From: Acrocarpospora corrugata | Lineage (GTDB): Bacteria > Actinomycetota > Actinomycetes > Streptosporangiales > Streptosporangiaceae | Assembly (NCBI RefSeq): GCF_009687845.1 | Contig: NZ_BLAD01000038.1 | Location: 136,296 to 200,295, forward strand | DNA length: 64,000 nt | Reading direction: 5' to 3' | Part shown: positions 35,570 through 46,252 of the stretch, piece by piece | Numbering within the stretch: the stretch's first letter is position 1 | Layout: the number at the start of each line of letters is the position of its first letter | The notes under the pieces: model-generated | Told to the model about the DNA's origin: nothing | Database searches by the model: none | What the model saw: the letters and a program-made list of their open reading frames with translations, nothing else | Made by a program: the position numbers and the translations under genes

Positions 35570-36535
35570 ATGTCTGAGGAAATCCGGCAGCCGGGCGGTC
35601 ATGTCCCGGTGCTGCTGGATCGTGTGCTGGAGCTGCTCGGTCCCGCGCTGACCGGGCCGGGCCGCGTCGTCGTCGACGCCAACCTCGGCCTCGGCGGGCA
35701 CGCGGAGGCGCTGCTCGCGGCCCACCCGGAACTGCACCTGGTCGGCATCGACCGCGATCCGGTCGCGATCGCGCGATCCACCGAGCGGCTCGCGCCGTAC
35801 GCGGAGCGGGTCACGATCGTGCGCGCGGTCTCCGACGAGCTGGCCGAGGTGCTCTCCGACATCGGCCGCCCGGTCGTGGACGGGGTGCTCTTCGACCTGG
35901 GCGTGTCCTCGCCGCAGCTGGACGAGGCCGAGCGGGGGTTCGCCTACTCGTACGACGCCCCGCTGGACATGCGGATGGATCGGGAGCAAGAGCTTACCGC
36001 GGAAAAAGTGGTCAACACGTACCCGCCGGGGGAGCTCACCCGGATCCTGCGCGACTACGGCGAGGAGCGCTTCGCGTCGCGGGTGACCGGGCTGATCGTA
36101 AAGGAACGGGCCAAAACGCCGATCACCTCGACCAAGCGGCTCGCCGACCTGGTCAGGGAGGCGATCCCGGCCGCCACCCGGCGTACAGGGGGCAACCCCG
36201 CTAAACGGACTTTTCAGGCATTGCGCATCGAGGTGAACGCGGAGCTGTCGGCGCTGGAGACGGCGCTTCCGGCCGCGCTCGACGCGCTGGCCGTCGGCGG
36301 GCGCGTGGTCGTGCTCGCCTACCACTCCTTGGAGGACCGGCTCACGAAGCAGGTGCTCTCGGCGCGGACCAAGGACACCGGCCCACCCGGGCTGCCCGTC
36401 CTGCTGGAGGCGTATCAGCCTCGGTTCCGCCTCCTGACGAGGGGAGCAGAGCTCCCGGACGACCACGAGGTGGCCCGCAATCCGCGGGCGGCCTCGGCCC
36501 GGATGCGGGCGGCAGAGAGGATCCGCCAGGGATGA
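35570..36535 (+). CDS. rsmH: 16S rRNA (cytosine-1402-N4)-methyltransferase
   Basis: SAM-dependent methyltransferase (MraW) of 321 residues with [13 protein letters not shown] at the start, the SAM site [35 protein letters not shown] and [12 protein letters not shown] near the end. It starts at ATG 35570, 277 bp after mraZ; that gap shows no gene and only a weak dyad (ACCGAT/ATCGGT at 35332-35353). The stop overlaps the ftsL-like gene (ATGA). Confidence 0.95.
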   Translation: MSEEIRQPGGHVPVLLDRVLELLGPALTGPGRVVVDANLGLGGHAEALLAAHPELHLVGIDRDPVAIARSTERLAPYAERVTIVRAVSDELAEVLSDIGRPVVDGVLFDLGVSSPQLDEAERGFAYSYDAPLDMRMDREQELTAEKVVNTYPPGELTRILRDYGEERFASRVTGLIVKERAKTPITSTKRLADLVREAIPAATRRTGGNPAKRTFQALRIEVNAELSALETALPAALDALAVGGRVVVLAYHSLEDRLTKQVLSARTKDTGPPGLPVLLEAYQPRFRLLTRGAELPDDHEVARNPRAASARMRAAERIRQG

Positions 36536-37320
36536 CGACCGACCAGGACAAGCGGCGCACGAGCGCCGACATCACGCCCAGGACGCGGACTCGGACGTCG
36601 GGCCGGATTGCCCCGGCGGCAGCGGCGGCGGCCAAGCCATCGGCGGTTCCGGCCACTTCGGCCGGTGCGCCGGCCAAGTCGCCGCTCCGGGCGCAGCCCC
36701 GGCAGGCCCCTGCCCAGGTGCCCGCCCAGGCTCCGCAGAAGGCACCCGCCCAGGCACCCGCGAAGGCACCCGCGCCGGCTCCGCAGAAGGCGCCCGGGCA
36801 CGCGCCCGCGCCGGAGCCCAAGCCGCTGCGGCGGCCGGAGCCGAAGCAGGCGCCCAAGGCGCTCGGCGGGAGCGTGCCCAAGGCGGTACGCAAGCCGGTG
36901 GCCGCGCTGGTGCCGGGTGGGCGGCGTCCGCCGCGGGCGCCGTTCGTGCTGCTCGTGGTGGGGCTGCTCGGCGGTGGCCTGGTGAGCCTGCTGCTGCTCA
37001 ACACGGTGCTCGCGCAGGACTCCTTCAAATACAACGAGCTGCGCCGGATCACCGAGCAGCTGCACCAGCAGGCCGACGAGCAGAAGAACGACATCCGGGA
37101 GAAGCTGCAGCCCGGCAACCTGGCCGAGCGGGCCGACGGTTTTGGCCTGGAGCTGGACAACTCCTCGCCGGAGTTCGTCGGCGAGGGCGCGCACCCGGCC
37201 AGCCTGGGCGAGCGCCTCGCCGACCCGGCGGCCGGGCCGACCGCCCAGCCGAGGGCGCCGCGCGCCACCGGCACGCCCGCCCCCGGCGTGGGTACGGCAG
37301 GGGAGGGCACGGTCCGGTGA
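36532..37320 (+). CDS. ftsL: FtsL-like septum protein with long disordered N-terminus
   Basis: The position between rsmH and ftsI and the layout indicate FtsL: one membrane helix at about residues 137-160 ([19 protein letters not shown]), then a coiled-coil start ([20 protein letters not shown]). The cytoplasmic N-terminus of ~135 residues is Ala/Pro/Lys-rich with repeats such as [18 protein letters not shown], and the C-terminal tail is also Pro/Ala-rich. FtsL is poorly conserved in sequence, so identity rests on synteny. FtsL joins FtsQ to recruit FtsW-FtsI to the septum. Coupled to both neighbours by ATGA or GTGA overlaps. Confidence 0.8.
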   Translation: MTTDQDKRRTSADITPRTRTRTSGRIAPAAAAAAKPSAVPATSAGAPAKSPLRAQPRQAPAQVPAQAPQKAPAQAPAKAPAPAPQKAPGHAPAPEPKPLRRPEPKQAPKALGGSVPKAVRKPVAALVPGGRRPPRAPFVLLVVGLLGGGLVSLLLLNTVLAQDSFKYNELRRITEQLHQQADEQKNDIREKLQPGNLAERADGFGLELDNSSPEFVGEGAHPASLGERLADPAAGPTAQPRAPRATGTPAPGVGTAGEGTVR

Positions 37321-39563
37321 AAGACGGCGGCGGCCGGCCACCCAGTGCCGGCCGCGGCGGTCCGGGAGGCGGTTCCAAGGGCGGTCCGGGAGGATCCGGG
37401 GGCCCGCGCCGCACTCCCGGCAGCCCACACGATCGTTCGGGCCGCCCCAGGCCCGCCCAGCCGCACCCCGGTCTCCCACGCGACCCCCGGGCCCCCGGCC
37501 AGCCCCGGCCTGCCCAGAACCCGGCCCAGAACTCATCGCAGCACACGGACCAGAACCCCGGCCAGAACGCGAGCCAGGGTCCGGCCACCAAGCCGGGCCC
37601 GAACCCAGGCACCAAGCCGGGCATGGGCTCCGGTCCCAAGCCGGGTCAGGGTTCCGGTCCCAAGCCGGGTCAGGGCTCAGGCGCCAAGCCCGGTCCGGGT
37701 TCCAGGCCGGGCCAGGGCCGGGACGTCCAGACGCAGGCGCGAGAAGCTCAGGGGCGTACCGCACCGATCGGGACCGCCCGTGGACGGGCGGGGACGCCGC
37801 CGCGCCCGCCGGCCCGGCCCCCGCGTCCGCCGGTGCGCCCGCCCGCGATGCTGCGGCTGGGGGATCCGTCCAGGCGGATCAACGTCGCGCTGGTCGTGAT
37901 GGCGTTCGTGCTGTCGCTGTTCGCCGGGCGGCTGGTCCAGCTGCAGGGGCTGGATTCGCGGTCGTTCCAGGCCAAGGCGGCCCAGCAGCGGGTGCAGCCG
38001 GAGACGCTGCCGGCCAGGCGCGGCTCGATCACCGACGTGAACGGCCACGAGCTGGCGCTCACCTCGGAGGCGCGCGAGATCTACCTGGACCCGCACGAGG
38101 TCAGGGTCAGCCAGCGGGACCTGATCGCGACCACGCTCGCCGCCGAACTGGGCCGCCCCAAGGAGGAGATCGCCGCCAAGCTGGCCCAGGCCGACAAGCG
38201 CTACCTGGTGGTGGCCAAGGACGTGGACCCGCTGCGGGCCCGCAAGATCATGGGCCTCGGCTTCCGCGGCGTCGGCTCCAAGGCGACCTACCGGCGGCTC
38301 TACCCCGGCGGCACCCTGGCCGGCGGCCTGGTCGGCTTCGTCGGGGACGAGGGTTTCGGCCTGGAGGGCCTGGAGCAGGCGTACAACAAGCTGCTGGCCG
38401 GCCAGGACGGCCAGCAGAGCATCGAGATCGGCCGGGACGGCCAGCGCATCCCGATGACCCGCAGCACCAGGGTCGCCCCGGTGCCGGGCCGCGAGCTGCG
38501 CCTCACCATCGACCGCTACATCCAGTGGGCGGCCCAGCAGGCCATCGCCAAGCAGGTGAAGGCGACCGGCGCCCGTAGCGGCAGTGTGATCGTGATGGAC
38601 ACCAGGACCGGGCAGATCATCGCCATGGCCAACGCCCCCGAGGTGGACCTGCGCAGCTGGCAGAAGGTCACGGCGGAGCAGCGCGGCAACCGGGCCGCCG
38701 CCGAGGTGTTCGAGCCGGGCAGCACCAACAAGGTCATCACCGCCGCCGCGGCGCTGGAGGCCGGCGTGGTCGCCCCCGGGACGATCTTCCGGGTGCCGGA
38801 CAACATCCAGTGCGCCGACCGCACCCTGCGCGACGCCCACCCGCACCCGCCCGAGCAGATGACCTACGCCGAGATCCTCGGCGAGTCCAGCAACGTCGGC
38901 ACCATCCTGGCCGGGCAGAAAATCACCAACCAGCGCCTGTACGACATGTTCCGGTCGTTCGGCTTCGGCGCCAAGAGCGGCGGCGCGCTCCCCGGCGAGG
39001 AGGCCGGCCTGCTGCCCAAGTGGCAGGACTGGAGCGGCAGCCAGCGCTGCACCATCATGTACGGCCAGGGCATCTCGGTCACCGCACTCCAGCTGGCCAG
39101 CGTCTACCAGACCATCGCCAACGGCGGCGTCCGGATCGCCCCCTCGATCGTGGCGGGCACCACCGACCAGCACGACAGGCTCACCCCGGCCGCGCCCGGC
39201 AAGCCCACCCGGGTGATCAGCGCGCTGACCGCCCGCCAGCTCACCGCCATGCTGGAGGGCGCGGTCTCGGGCCAGGACGGCACCGGCAACGCGGCCGCCA
39301 TCGACGGCTACCGGGTCGCGGGTAAAACCGGCACGGCGATGCGCTATGACCAGAAATGCGCAGGTTACTGTGGGTACACGGCCACCTTCGTCGGCTTCAC
39401 CCCGGCGGAGGCTCCCCGGCTGATGGCGCTGGCCGTGATCCAGGACCCGAAGAAGGACCACTACGGCGGGACGATCGCCGCGCCCGTGTTCAAGGACGTC
39501 ATGACATTCGCGTTGAAGACCAAGAAAATCCCGCCGACCGGCTCGACGAGCGTTCTGCCGTGA
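37317..39563 (+). CDS. ftsI: Penicillin-binding protein 2/FtsI, septal transpeptidase
   Basis: Crosslinks septal peptidoglycan; 748 residues. About 180 residues of disordered Pro/Gly/Lys-rich cytoplasmic N-terminus with PKPGQGSG-type tandem repeats come first, then a membrane helix (INVALVVMAFVLSLFAGRLV) and the PBP dimerisation domain (ARRGSITDVNGHELALT). The transpeptidase has catalytic Ser469 (S-T-N-K472), SSN at 524-526 and KTG at 670-672. The GTG start (37317) overlaps the ftsL stop. Class B PBP length without the tail is normal. Confidence 0.95.
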   Translation: MKDGGGRPPSAGRGGPGGGSKGGPGGSGGPRRTPGSPHDRSGRPRPAQPHPGLPRDPRAPGQPRPAQNPAQNSSQHTDQNPGQNASQGPATKPGPNPGTKPGMGSGPKPGQGSGPKPGQGSGAKPGPGSRPGQGRDVQTQAREAQGRTAPIGTARGRAGTPPRPPARPPRPPVRPPAMLRLGDPSRRINVALVVMAFVLSLFAGRLVQLQGLDSRSFQAKAAQQRVQPETLPARRGSITDVNGHELALTSEAREIYLDPHEVRVSQRDLIATTLAAELGRPKEEIAAKLAQADKRYLVVAKDVDPLRARKIMGLGFRGVGSKATYRRLYPGGTLAGGLVGFVGDEGFGLEGLEQAYNKLLAGQDGQQSIEIGRDGQRIPMTRSTRVAPVPGRELRLTIDRYIQWAAQQAIAKQVKATGARSGSVIVMDTRTGQIIAMANAPEVDLRSWQKVTAEQRGNRAAAEVFEPGSTNKVITAAAALEAGVVAPGTIFRVPDNIQCADRTLRDAHPHPPEQMTYAEILGESSNVGTILAGQKITNQRLYDMFRSFGFGAKSGGALPGEEAGLLPKWQDWSGSQRCTIMYGQGISVTALQLASVYQTIANGGVRIAPSIVAGTTDQHDRLTPAAPGKPTRVISALTARQLTAMLEGAVSGQDGTGNAAAIDGYRVAGKTGTAMRYDQKCAGYCGYTATFVGFTPAEAPRLMALAVIQDPKKDHYGGTIAAPVFKDVMTFALKTKKIPPTGSTSVLP

Positions 39564-39585
39564 CCGGGAACGATACGCTCTCGCC

Positions 39586-41148
39586 GTGAACCAGCCCGCA
39601 GCGCATCCCACGGGCCATCCCGTGGATCACCCGATGCGTCCGTCCACGACGCCCGCCCGCCCGCTCTCCGGGCTGGCGACCCTGCTCGGCGCGCCGTCCG
39701 CCTCCGGCCGGGTGGCCCGCGGCGTGATCACCGGCGTCACCATCGACTCCCGGCGGGTCCAGCGCGGCGACCTGTACGTGGCGCTGCCCGGCAAGGCCGC
39801 GCACGGCGCCGTGTTCGCGGCCAACGCCTGCTCCGCGGGCGCGGTCGCCATCCTGACCGACGAGGAGGGCCGGGACGACTCCGCCGCCACCGGCCTGCCG
39901 GTGCTGGTGCTGCCGGACCCGCGCGCCCTGCTCGGCCAGGTCGCCGCCTGGGTGTACGGCCAGCCCGCCACCGACCTGCTGGTCATCGGGGTGACCGGGA
40001 CCAGCGGCAAGTCCACCTCCACCTTCCTGCTGGAGGCGGGCCTGGCCGCGGCCGGGCACCGGACCGGCCTGGTCGGCGGGGTCGAGATCCACGCCGGGGA
40101 CGTGCGGATCACGCCCGAGCTGACCACGCCGGAGGCCACCGACCTGCAGGGCCTGTTCGCGCTGATGCGGGAGCAGCGGGTGACAGCCGCCGCGATGGAG
40201 GTCTCCAGCCACGCGCTCGCGTTGGGCCGCGTCGACGGCATCTTCTACGATGTCGCGATATTTACGAACCTGTCCCAGGACCATCTGGACTTCCACCGGG
40301 ACTTCGACGACTACTTCGCCACCAAGGCGCGGTTGTTCACCCCGGAGTTCGCCCGGCTCGGCGTGGTCAACCTGGACGACCCGCACGGCCGCGAGCTGAC
40401 CGGCATCGCCAAGATCCCGGTCACCACGTTCTCCGCGGCCGGGGACCCGCGGGCCGAGTGGCGGGCCGACGACGTCCGCCTCGGCTCGGACGGCAGCGCC
40501 TTCCGGCTGGTCGGCCCCGGCGGCATCGAGGCCGACGTGTCGGTCGCCATGCCCGGCCCCTTCAACGTCGCCAACGTGCTCGGCGTGCTGGTCGCCCTGG
40601 TCGAGGCCGGGGTGCCGCTGCAGACCGCCGTGGCCGGGGTGAGCGGCTTCGCCGGGGTGCCGGGCCGGATGGAGCGGGTGCCGTCCCCGGACGGTTTCGT
40701 GGCGATCGTCGACTACGCTCACAAACCGGGCGCCGTCGAGTCGGTGCTGCGCTCGCTCCGCGAGGTCACCGAGGGCACGCTGACCATCGTGCTCGGCTGC
40801 GGCGGCGACCGGGACCGGGGCAAACGCCCGCTGATGGGAGAGGCCGCCGCCCGGCTGGCCGACGTGGCCATCTTCACCAGTGACAACCCGCGCAGCGAGG
40901 ACCCGCTGGCCATCCTCGCCGCCATGCTGGACGGAGCGCTGGAGGTGCCTCCTCCGGAGCGGGCCCAGGTGCTGATGGAGCCGGACCGGGCCGGCGCCAT
41001 CGAACTGGCGATCTCCCGTGCCCGCCCGGGAGATGTGGTAGTTGTGGCCGGAAAGGGCCACGAACTGGGCCAGTACGTCGCAGGCGAGGTCGTGCCATTC
41101 GACGACCGTCAGGTGGTCGCCGCCGCCATTCGCAGGAGGAACGCATGA
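39586..41148 (+). CDS. murE: UDP-MurNAc-L-Ala-D-Glu:meso-diaminopimelate ligase
   Basis: Adds the third residue of the peptidoglycan stem. In 520 residues it shows the UDP-binding GVTIDSRRVQRGDLYVALPG, the ATP loop GVTGTSGKSTSTF, the ligase core AMEVSSHALALGRV, and DNPRSEDP, whose Asn-Pro-Arg signature selects meso-DAP over lysine. So the organism should have a DAP-type wall. GTG 39586 adds about 25 unconserved residues before the domain starts; a later in-frame start is possible. The stop overlaps murF. Confidence 0.94.
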   Translation: MNQPAAHPTGHPVDHPMRPSTTPARPLSGLATLLGAPSASGRVARGVITGVTIDSRRVQRGDLYVALPGKAAHGAVFAANACSAGAVAILTDEEGRDDSAATGLPVLVLPDPRALLGQVAAWVYGQPATDLLVIGVTGTSGKSTSTFLLEAGLAAAGHRTGLVGGVEIHAGDVRITPELTTPEATDLQGLFALMREQRVTAAAMEVSSHALALGRVDGIFYDVAIFTNLSQDHLDFHRDFDDYFATKARLFTPEFARLGVVNLDDPHGRELTGIAKIPVTTFSAAGDPRAEWRADDVRLGSDGSAFRLVGPGGIEADVSVAMPGPFNVANVLGVLVALVEAGVPLQTAVAGVSGFAGVPGRMERVPSPDGFVAIVDYAHKPGAVESVLRSLREVTEGTLTIVLGCGGDRDRGKRPLMGEAAARLADVAIFTSDNPRSEDPLAILAAMLDGALEVPPPERAQVLMEPDRAGAIELAISRARPGDVVVVAGKGHELGQYVAGEVVPFDDRQVVAAAIRRRNA

Positions 41149-42512
41149 TCCCGTTGCCTTTGGGCCGGGTCGCAGAGATCACCGCGGGCGCCCTGATGGG
41201 CCAGACCGACCCCCGGACCGTGGTAGGCGGCCCGGTCGTGATCGACTCGCGGGCCGTCGAGCCGGGGTCGCTGTTCGTCGCGCTCAAGGGCGAGCGGGTG
41301 GACGGGCACGACTACGCGGTCCAGGCCTGCGAGTCGGGCGCGGTGGCCGTGCTGGCCGGGCGGCCGGTGGACGCGCCGGCGGTGATCGTCGGCGACGTGG
41401 TCGGCGCGCTGGCCGAGCTGGCCAGGGCCGTGGTGTCGGAGCTGCCCGAGCTGACCGTGGTCGGCGTGACCGGGTCGGCCGGCAAGACCTCGACCAAGGA
41501 CCTGCTGGCCAGGCTGACCGCGCGGATCGGGCCCACGGTCGCGCCGGTCGGGTCGTACAACAACGAGATCGGCCATCCGCTGACCGTGCTCAAGGCCGGC
41601 GCGGAGACCCGGTACCTGGTGCTGGAGCTGAGCGCCAGGAACCTCGGGCACATCGCCTACCTGGCCGGGATCGCGCCGCCCAGGATCGGGGTGGTGCTCA
41701 ACGTGGGCACCGCGCACCTGGGCGTGTTCGGCGGCCAGGACGTGATCGCGCGGGCCAAGGGCGAGCTGGTGGAGACGCTGCCCAAGGACGGCGTGGCCGT
41801 GCTGAACCTCGACGACCCGCTGGTGGCCGGGATGGCCGGGCGGACGGAGGCCAGGGTGACCTGGTTCGGGCGGGGCGCGGGCGCGCACATCAGGGCCGAG
41901 GACGAGCGGCTGGACGAGCGGGGGCGTGCCGTCTTCACGCTGCGCGCCCCGACGGGCGCCGCGCCGGTCCGGCTCCGCCTGTACGGCGCGCACGCCGTCG
42001 CCAACGCCCTGGCCGCCGCAGCCGCCGCGTATGAGCTGGGGCTGCCGGTGGCCACCATCGCCGAGGAGCTCTCCGCGGCCGAGCCGCGCAGCCGCTGGCG
42101 GATGGAGGTCACCGACCGGGCCGACGGCGTCACCGTGATCAACGACGCGTACAACGCCAATCCCGACTCGATGCGGGCCGCCTTCGCCGCGATGGACGCG
42201 ATGGCGGCCGGCCGCCGCCGGTTCGCCGTGGTGGCCGCCCTCCGCGAACTGGGCGAGGAAGGTCCCGAGCTGAACGAGGGCGTCGGCCGCCTCGCGGCGG
42301 GCGCGGGCCTGACCGGTCTGATCGTGGTCGGCGAGAACGCCGGCCAGATCATGGCCGGGGCCCCGGGCGCGATCCACGCGCCCGACGCGGCCGAGGCCGC
42401 CGCCGTACTCGCGGACCTGCTCGCGCCCGGCGACGTGGTGCTGATCAAGGGCCCCCGGGCCGCCGGTCTGGAACGGGTGGCCGAGCGGCTGCTGGGGGGT
42501 GACGCCCAGTGA
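41145..42512 (+). CDS. murF: UDP-MurNAc-tripeptide:D-Ala-D-Ala ligase
   Basis: Adds D-Ala-D-Ala to complete the UDP-MurNAc-pentapeptide. The 455 residues carry [19 protein letters not shown], the P-loop [40 protein letters not shown] and [13 protein letters not shown], all Mur ligase or MurF features. ATG 41145 overlaps the murE stop; the stop overlaps mraY. Confidence 0.95.
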   Translation: MIPLPLGRVAEITAGALMGQTDPRTVVGGPVVIDSRAVEPGSLFVALKGERVDGHDYAVQACESGAVAVLAGRPVDAPAVIVGDVVGALAELARAVVSELPELTVVGVTGSAGKTSTKDLLARLTARIGPTVAPVGSYNNEIGHPLTVLKAGAETRYLVLELSARNLGHIAYLAGIAPPRIGVVLNVGTAHLGVFGGQDVIARAKGELVETLPKDGVAVLNLDDPLVAGMAGRTEARVTWFGRGAGAHIRAEDERLDERGRAVFTLRAPTGAAPVRLRLYGAHAVANALAAAAAAYELGLPVATIAEELSAAEPRSRWRMEVTDRADGVTVINDAYNANPDSMRAAFAAMDAMAAGRRRFAVVAALRELGEEGPELNEGVGRLAAGAGLTGLIVVGENAGQIMAGAPGAIHAPDAAEAAAVLADLLAPGDVVLIKGPRAAGLERVAERLLGGDAQ

Positions 42513-43585
42513 GGGACATTCTCGTCGCCGCGGCGGTCGGCCTGATCCTGTCCATGCTCGGCACGCCGCTGGCGATCCGGCTGTTCGCCCGCCGGGGCTA
42601 CGGCCAGAACATCCGCGAGGAGGGGCCGTCCGGCCACTACGACAAGCGCGGCACGCCCACCATGGGCGGCACCGTGATCGTCATCGCGGCCCTGCTCGGC
42701 TACGCGGCCGCGCACGTGGCCACGCTGCTGTCGGCCAACCCGGCGCCGCCCACCGCGTCGGCGCTGCTGGTGCTGTTCCTGATGACCGGCCTGGGCATGG
42801 TCGGCTTCCTGGACGACTTCATCAAGATCTACAAGCAGCGCAGCCTGGGCCTGCGCAGCGGCGCGAAGGCGCTCGGCCAGCTGGTCGTGGGCGCCATCTT
42901 CGCGGTGCTGGTGGTGCAGTTCCCGAACGCGTACTCGATCACGCCGGCCGAGACCCGGCTGTCGTTCCTGCGCGACTTCGGCCCGCCGATCGGCCTGCTC
43001 GGGTTCACCGTCTGGGTGCTGATCATGATCGTCGGCTTCTCCAACGCGGTGAACCTCACCGACGGCCTGGACGGGCTGGCCTCCGGCGCGACCGGGATCG
43101 TGCTCGCCTCCTACGTGCTGATCGGCAACTGGCAGCTGCGCAACAGCTGCACCACCGCGATCCTCGGGCCGAACTGCTACATCGTGCGGGACCCGCTGGA
43201 CCTGGCCGTGGTGGCGGCGGCGACGCTGGGCGCGCTGGTCGGCTTCCTGTGGTGGAACGCGCCGCCCGCCAAGATCTTCATGGGCGACACCGGCTCGCTG
43301 GCCCTGGGCGGCGTGCTGGCCGGGCTGGCCATCACCACCAGGACCCAGCTGCTGCTGCTCATCCTGGCCGGGCTGTGCGTGGTGATCACCTCGTCGGTGA
43401 TCATCCAGGTCGGCTTCTTCAAGATGACCAGGAAACGGATCTTCCGGATGGCCCCGCTCCAGCACCACTTCGAGCTGAAGGGCTGGGCGGAGACCACCAT
43501 CGTGGTCCGGTTCTGGCTGATCGCCGCGCTCAGCGCGTCCGCCGGGCTCGGCCTGTTCTACGTGGAATGGATGCCCAAGCTGTGA
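42509..43585 (+). CDS. mraY: Phospho-N-acetylmuramoyl-pentapeptide transferase
   Basis: Makes lipid I by moving phospho-MurNAc-pentapeptide to undecaprenyl phosphate. An integral membrane protein of 358 residues and about ten helices, with the family signatures [27 protein letters not shown] (catalytic Asp-Asp), [15 protein letters not shown] and the HHFE-type [11 protein letters not shown] motif. The GTG start overlaps murF; the stop overlaps the murD GTG. Confidence 0.96.
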   Translation: MRDILVAAAVGLILSMLGTPLAIRLFARRGYGQNIREEGPSGHYDKRGTPTMGGTVIVIAALLGYAAAHVATLLSANPAPPTASALLVLFLMTGLGMVGFLDDFIKIYKQRSLGLRSGAKALGQLVVGAIFAVLVVQFPNAYSITPAETRLSFLRDFGPPIGLLGFTVWVLIMIVGFSNAVNLTDGLDGLASGATGIVLASYVLIGNWQLRNSCTTAILGPNCYIVRDPLDLAVVAAATLGALVGFLWWNAPPAKIFMGDTGSLALGGVLAGLAITTRTQLLLLILAGLCVVITSSVIIQVGFFKMTRKRIFRMAPLQHHFELKGWAETTIVVRFWLIAALSASAGLGLFYVEWMPKL

Positions 43586-44973
43586 GGGGCTGCGTCGTCG
43601 TGGCCGGGCTCGGGGTGTCCGGCGCCGCCGCCGCCCGCGGCCTGGCCCAGGGCGGGGAGCGGGTGGTCGTGCTGGAGCAGCGCGAGCGCCCGATCCCGGA
43701 GATCCTGTCCGAGCTCGGCGTCGAGGTCAGGTTCGGCGAGCAGGAGCTGCCCGCCAGGACCGAGCTGGTCGTCACCTCGCCGGGCTGGAAGCCGGACCAC
43801 CCGCTGCTGCGGGCCGCCGCCTCGGCCGGGATCGAGGTCATCGGCGAGGTCGAGCTGGCCTGGCGGCTGCGGCACGACGGCGCGCCGCCCTGGCTGGCGC
43901 TCACCGGCACCAACGGCAAGACCACCGCGGTCCGGATGCTCACCTCGATGCTGAACGCGGCGGGGGAGCGGGCGCTCGCCGTCGGCAACGTGGGCACCCC
44001 GATCGTGGACGCGGTCCTCGATCCTGGCGACACCACCGTGCTCGCGGTCGAGCTGTCCAGCTTCCAGCTGCACTGGTCGGCCAGCCCGGCCCCGAAGGCG
44101 GCGGCCGTGCTCAACGTGGCCCCCGACCACATCGACTGGCACGGGTCGCTGGAGGAGTACGCGCGGGCGAAGGCGCGGATCTTCGCCAGGGCCGAGCGGG
44201 TGATCTACAACGCCGACGATCCGTGGGCGGCCCGGCTGGCGGAGCCGTACCGGGATCGCGCGGTGGGGTGGACGCTGGGGGCGCCCAGGCCAGGGCAGCT
44301 GGGCGTGGTGGAGGACCTGCTGGTGGACCGGGCGTTCACCGACGATCCTGTCCGGTCGGCGGAGGAGCTGGCCGCGCTCTCCGACGTGCACCCGTTCGCG
44401 CCCCACAACGTGGCCAACGCGCTGGCCGCCGCGGCTTTGGCACGGTCCCATGGCGTGCCCCCCGGCGCCGTACGGCAGGGCCTGGCGGACTTCCGCCCCG
44501 ACCCGCACCGGATCGCGCACGTGGCCAGGGTCGGCGACGTCGACTACGTGGACGACTCCAAGGCGACCAACCCGCACGCCGCCGCGGCCTCGCTGGCCGC
44601 CTACGCCTCGATCGTCTGGATCGCCGGCGGCCAGCTGAAGGGCGCCGACGTCGACGACCTGGTCCGGCGGGCCGCGCCCCGGCTGCGCGGCGCGGTGCTG
44701 CTGGGCGCGGACCGGGAGCGGATCGCCGAGGCATTGGCGCGACACGCGGCGAATGTCCCAGTGCTTGAGGTGGCCGGGGACGACACTGGGGTGATGGACC
44801 GTGTCGTCACCGAAGCCGCCAGGCTCGCCTCCCCGGGAGACACCGTGCTGCTGGCCCCGGCCGGGGCCTCGCTGGACATGTTCCCCGGTTATGGCGCACG
44901 GGGGGAGGCCTTCGCGCGAGCCGTCCGCAACCTGACCGGTCTGACCGGCCTGCCCGGTCTGGCGGAACGGTGA
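43582..44973 (+). CDS. murD: UDP-MurNAc-L-Ala:D-glutamate ligase
   Basis: Adds D-Glu to UDP-MurNAc-L-Ala. The 463 residues have a Rossmann N-terminus ([19 protein letters not shown]), [13 protein letters not shown], the ATP loop [24 protein letters not shown], and [20 protein letters not shown] 43582 overlaps the mraY stop (GTGA), like the neighbouring pairs; ATG 43567 is in frame five codons upstream. The stop overlaps ftsW. Confidence 0.95.
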   Translation: MRGCVVVAGLGVSGAAAARGLAQGGERVVVLEQRERPIPEILSELGVEVRFGEQELPARTELVVTSPGWKPDHPLLRAAASAGIEVIGEVELAWRLRHDGAPPWLALTGTNGKTTAVRMLTSMLNAAGERALAVGNVGTPIVDAVLDPGDTTVLAVELSSFQLHWSASPAPKAAAVLNVAPDHIDWHGSLEEYARAKARIFARAERVIYNADDPWAARLAEPYRDRAVGWTLGAPRPGQLGVVEDLLVDRAFTDDPVRSAEELAALSDVHPFAPHNVANALAAAALARSHGVPPGAVRQGLADFRPDPHRIAHVARVGDVDYVDDSKATNPHAAAASLAAYASIVWIAGGQLKGADVDDLVRRAAPRLRGAVLLGADRERIAEALARHAANVPVLEVAGDDTGVMDRVVTEAARLASPGDTVLLAPAGASLDMFPGYGARGEAFARAVRNLTGLTGLPGLAER

Positions 44974-46211
44974 CCTCCGCCATCCCGCAGCCGGAGCGCC
45001 GCGCCGGCTGGGCCCGGGTGCAGCTGGCGCTCCTGCGTGAGCTGCTCAGCCGTCCGCTCACCTCCTACTACCTGGTGCTCGGGTGCAGCGCGCTGCTGCT
45101 CACGCTCGGCCTGATGATGGTGCTGTCGGCGTCCAGCATCGAGGCGCTGCAGGTGAAGGGCGACCCGTTCTACTGGTTCCTGAAGCAGTCGCTCTCGGTC
45201 GGGCTTGGCATCCCGCTCATGTACCTGTGCGCCAAGGTGCCGCAGCGGTTCTTCCGGCTGGCCGGGTATCCGCTGCTGGCGCTGTCCATCATCGGCCTGG
45301 TCATGGTCATCTTCATCGGTTCGACCGAGCTGGGCGCGCAGCGCTGGATCTACGTCGGCAGCCTCACCATCCAGCCGTCGGAGCCGGCCAAGCTGGCCCT
45401 GGTGCTGTGGGGGGCCGACATCCTGGCCCGGCACGCCAAGGGCCGCCTGATGGAGTGGCGCAACCTGCTGATCCCGCTGATGCCGGGCGTGGCCATCCTG
45501 GCCGTGCTGGTCATGTGGGGGCGCGACCTGGGCACCACGCTGGTGCTGATGATCATCTTCCTGGCGCTGCTGTGGGTGGTGGGCGCGCCGGTACGGCTGT
45601 TCGCCGGGATCCTCGGCGTGCTCGCGCTGGCCACCGTGTTCATGATCACCTCGGAAGCGTACCGGTCGGATCGGATCACCGGCTGGCTGAACACCTGGGA
45701 GAACGCGCAGGGCTCCGGCTACCAGGCGGCGCAGGGCCAGATCGCGATGGGCTCGGGCGGCTGGTTCGGGCTCGGCCTGGGCAGCAGCAGGCAGAAATGG
45801 GACTGGGTGCCGCACGCGGAGAGCGACTTCATCTTCTCCATCCTGGGCGAGGAGCTCGGCCTGATGGGCACGCTGGTGGTGATCGCGCTGTTCGGCCTGC
45901 TCGGTTACGCGGGCCTGCGGATCGCGGCCCGGGTCAACGACCCGTTCGTCCGGATCGCCTCGGCCGCCTCGGTGGCCTGGATCGTCGGGCAGGCCATCGT
46001 CAACATCGGCGCGGTGATCGGCGTGCTGCCGATCACGGGCATCCCGCTTCCCCTGGTCTCCTACGGCGGCTCCGCGCTGTTGCCTACCCTGGCCGCCCTC
46101 GGAATGTTGTTGTCGTTCGCGAAACGTGAGCCGGGTGCGGCCGAAGCGTTGGCCGCGCGGGGGCCCGGTCCGGCGGCGCGGGCTCTAAGCTGGCTTGGCC
46201 TCCGGGCATAA
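44970..46211 (+). CDS. ftsW: Septal peptidoglycan polymerase FtsW (SEDS family)
   Basis: Lipid II glycosyltransferase partner of FtsI. The 413 residues form about ten transmembrane helices with SEDS motifs: [40 protein letters not shown] and the final [17 protein letters not shown]. The Trp-Asp region [19 protein letters not shown] holds the conserved catalytic-loop residues. The GTG start overlaps murD (GTGA). The C-terminal ~30 residues are Ala/Gly/Pro-rich. Confidence 0.96.
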   Translation: MTSAIPQPERRAGWARVQLALLRELLSRPLTSYYLVLGCSALLLTLGLMMVLSASSIEALQVKGDPFYWFLKQSLSVGLGIPLMYLCAKVPQRFFRLAGYPLLALSIIGLVMVIFIGSTELGAQRWIYVGSLTIQPSEPAKLALVLWGADILARHAKGRLMEWRNLLIPLMPGVAILAVLVMWGRDLGTTLVLMIIFLALLWVVGAPVRLFAGILGVLALATVFMITSEAYRSDRITGWLNTWENAQGSGYQAAQGQIAMGSGGWFGLGLGSSRQKWDWVPHAESDFIFSILGEELGLMGTLVVIALFGLLGYAGLRIAARVNDPFVRIASAASVAWIVGQAIVNIGAVIGVLPITGIPLPLVSYGGSALLPTLAALGMLLSFAKREPGAAEALAARGPGPAARALSWLGLRA

Positions 46212-46252
46212 TCCGCGACTTGAAACACGCGGCTTTTCACATAGGGAGAGAC

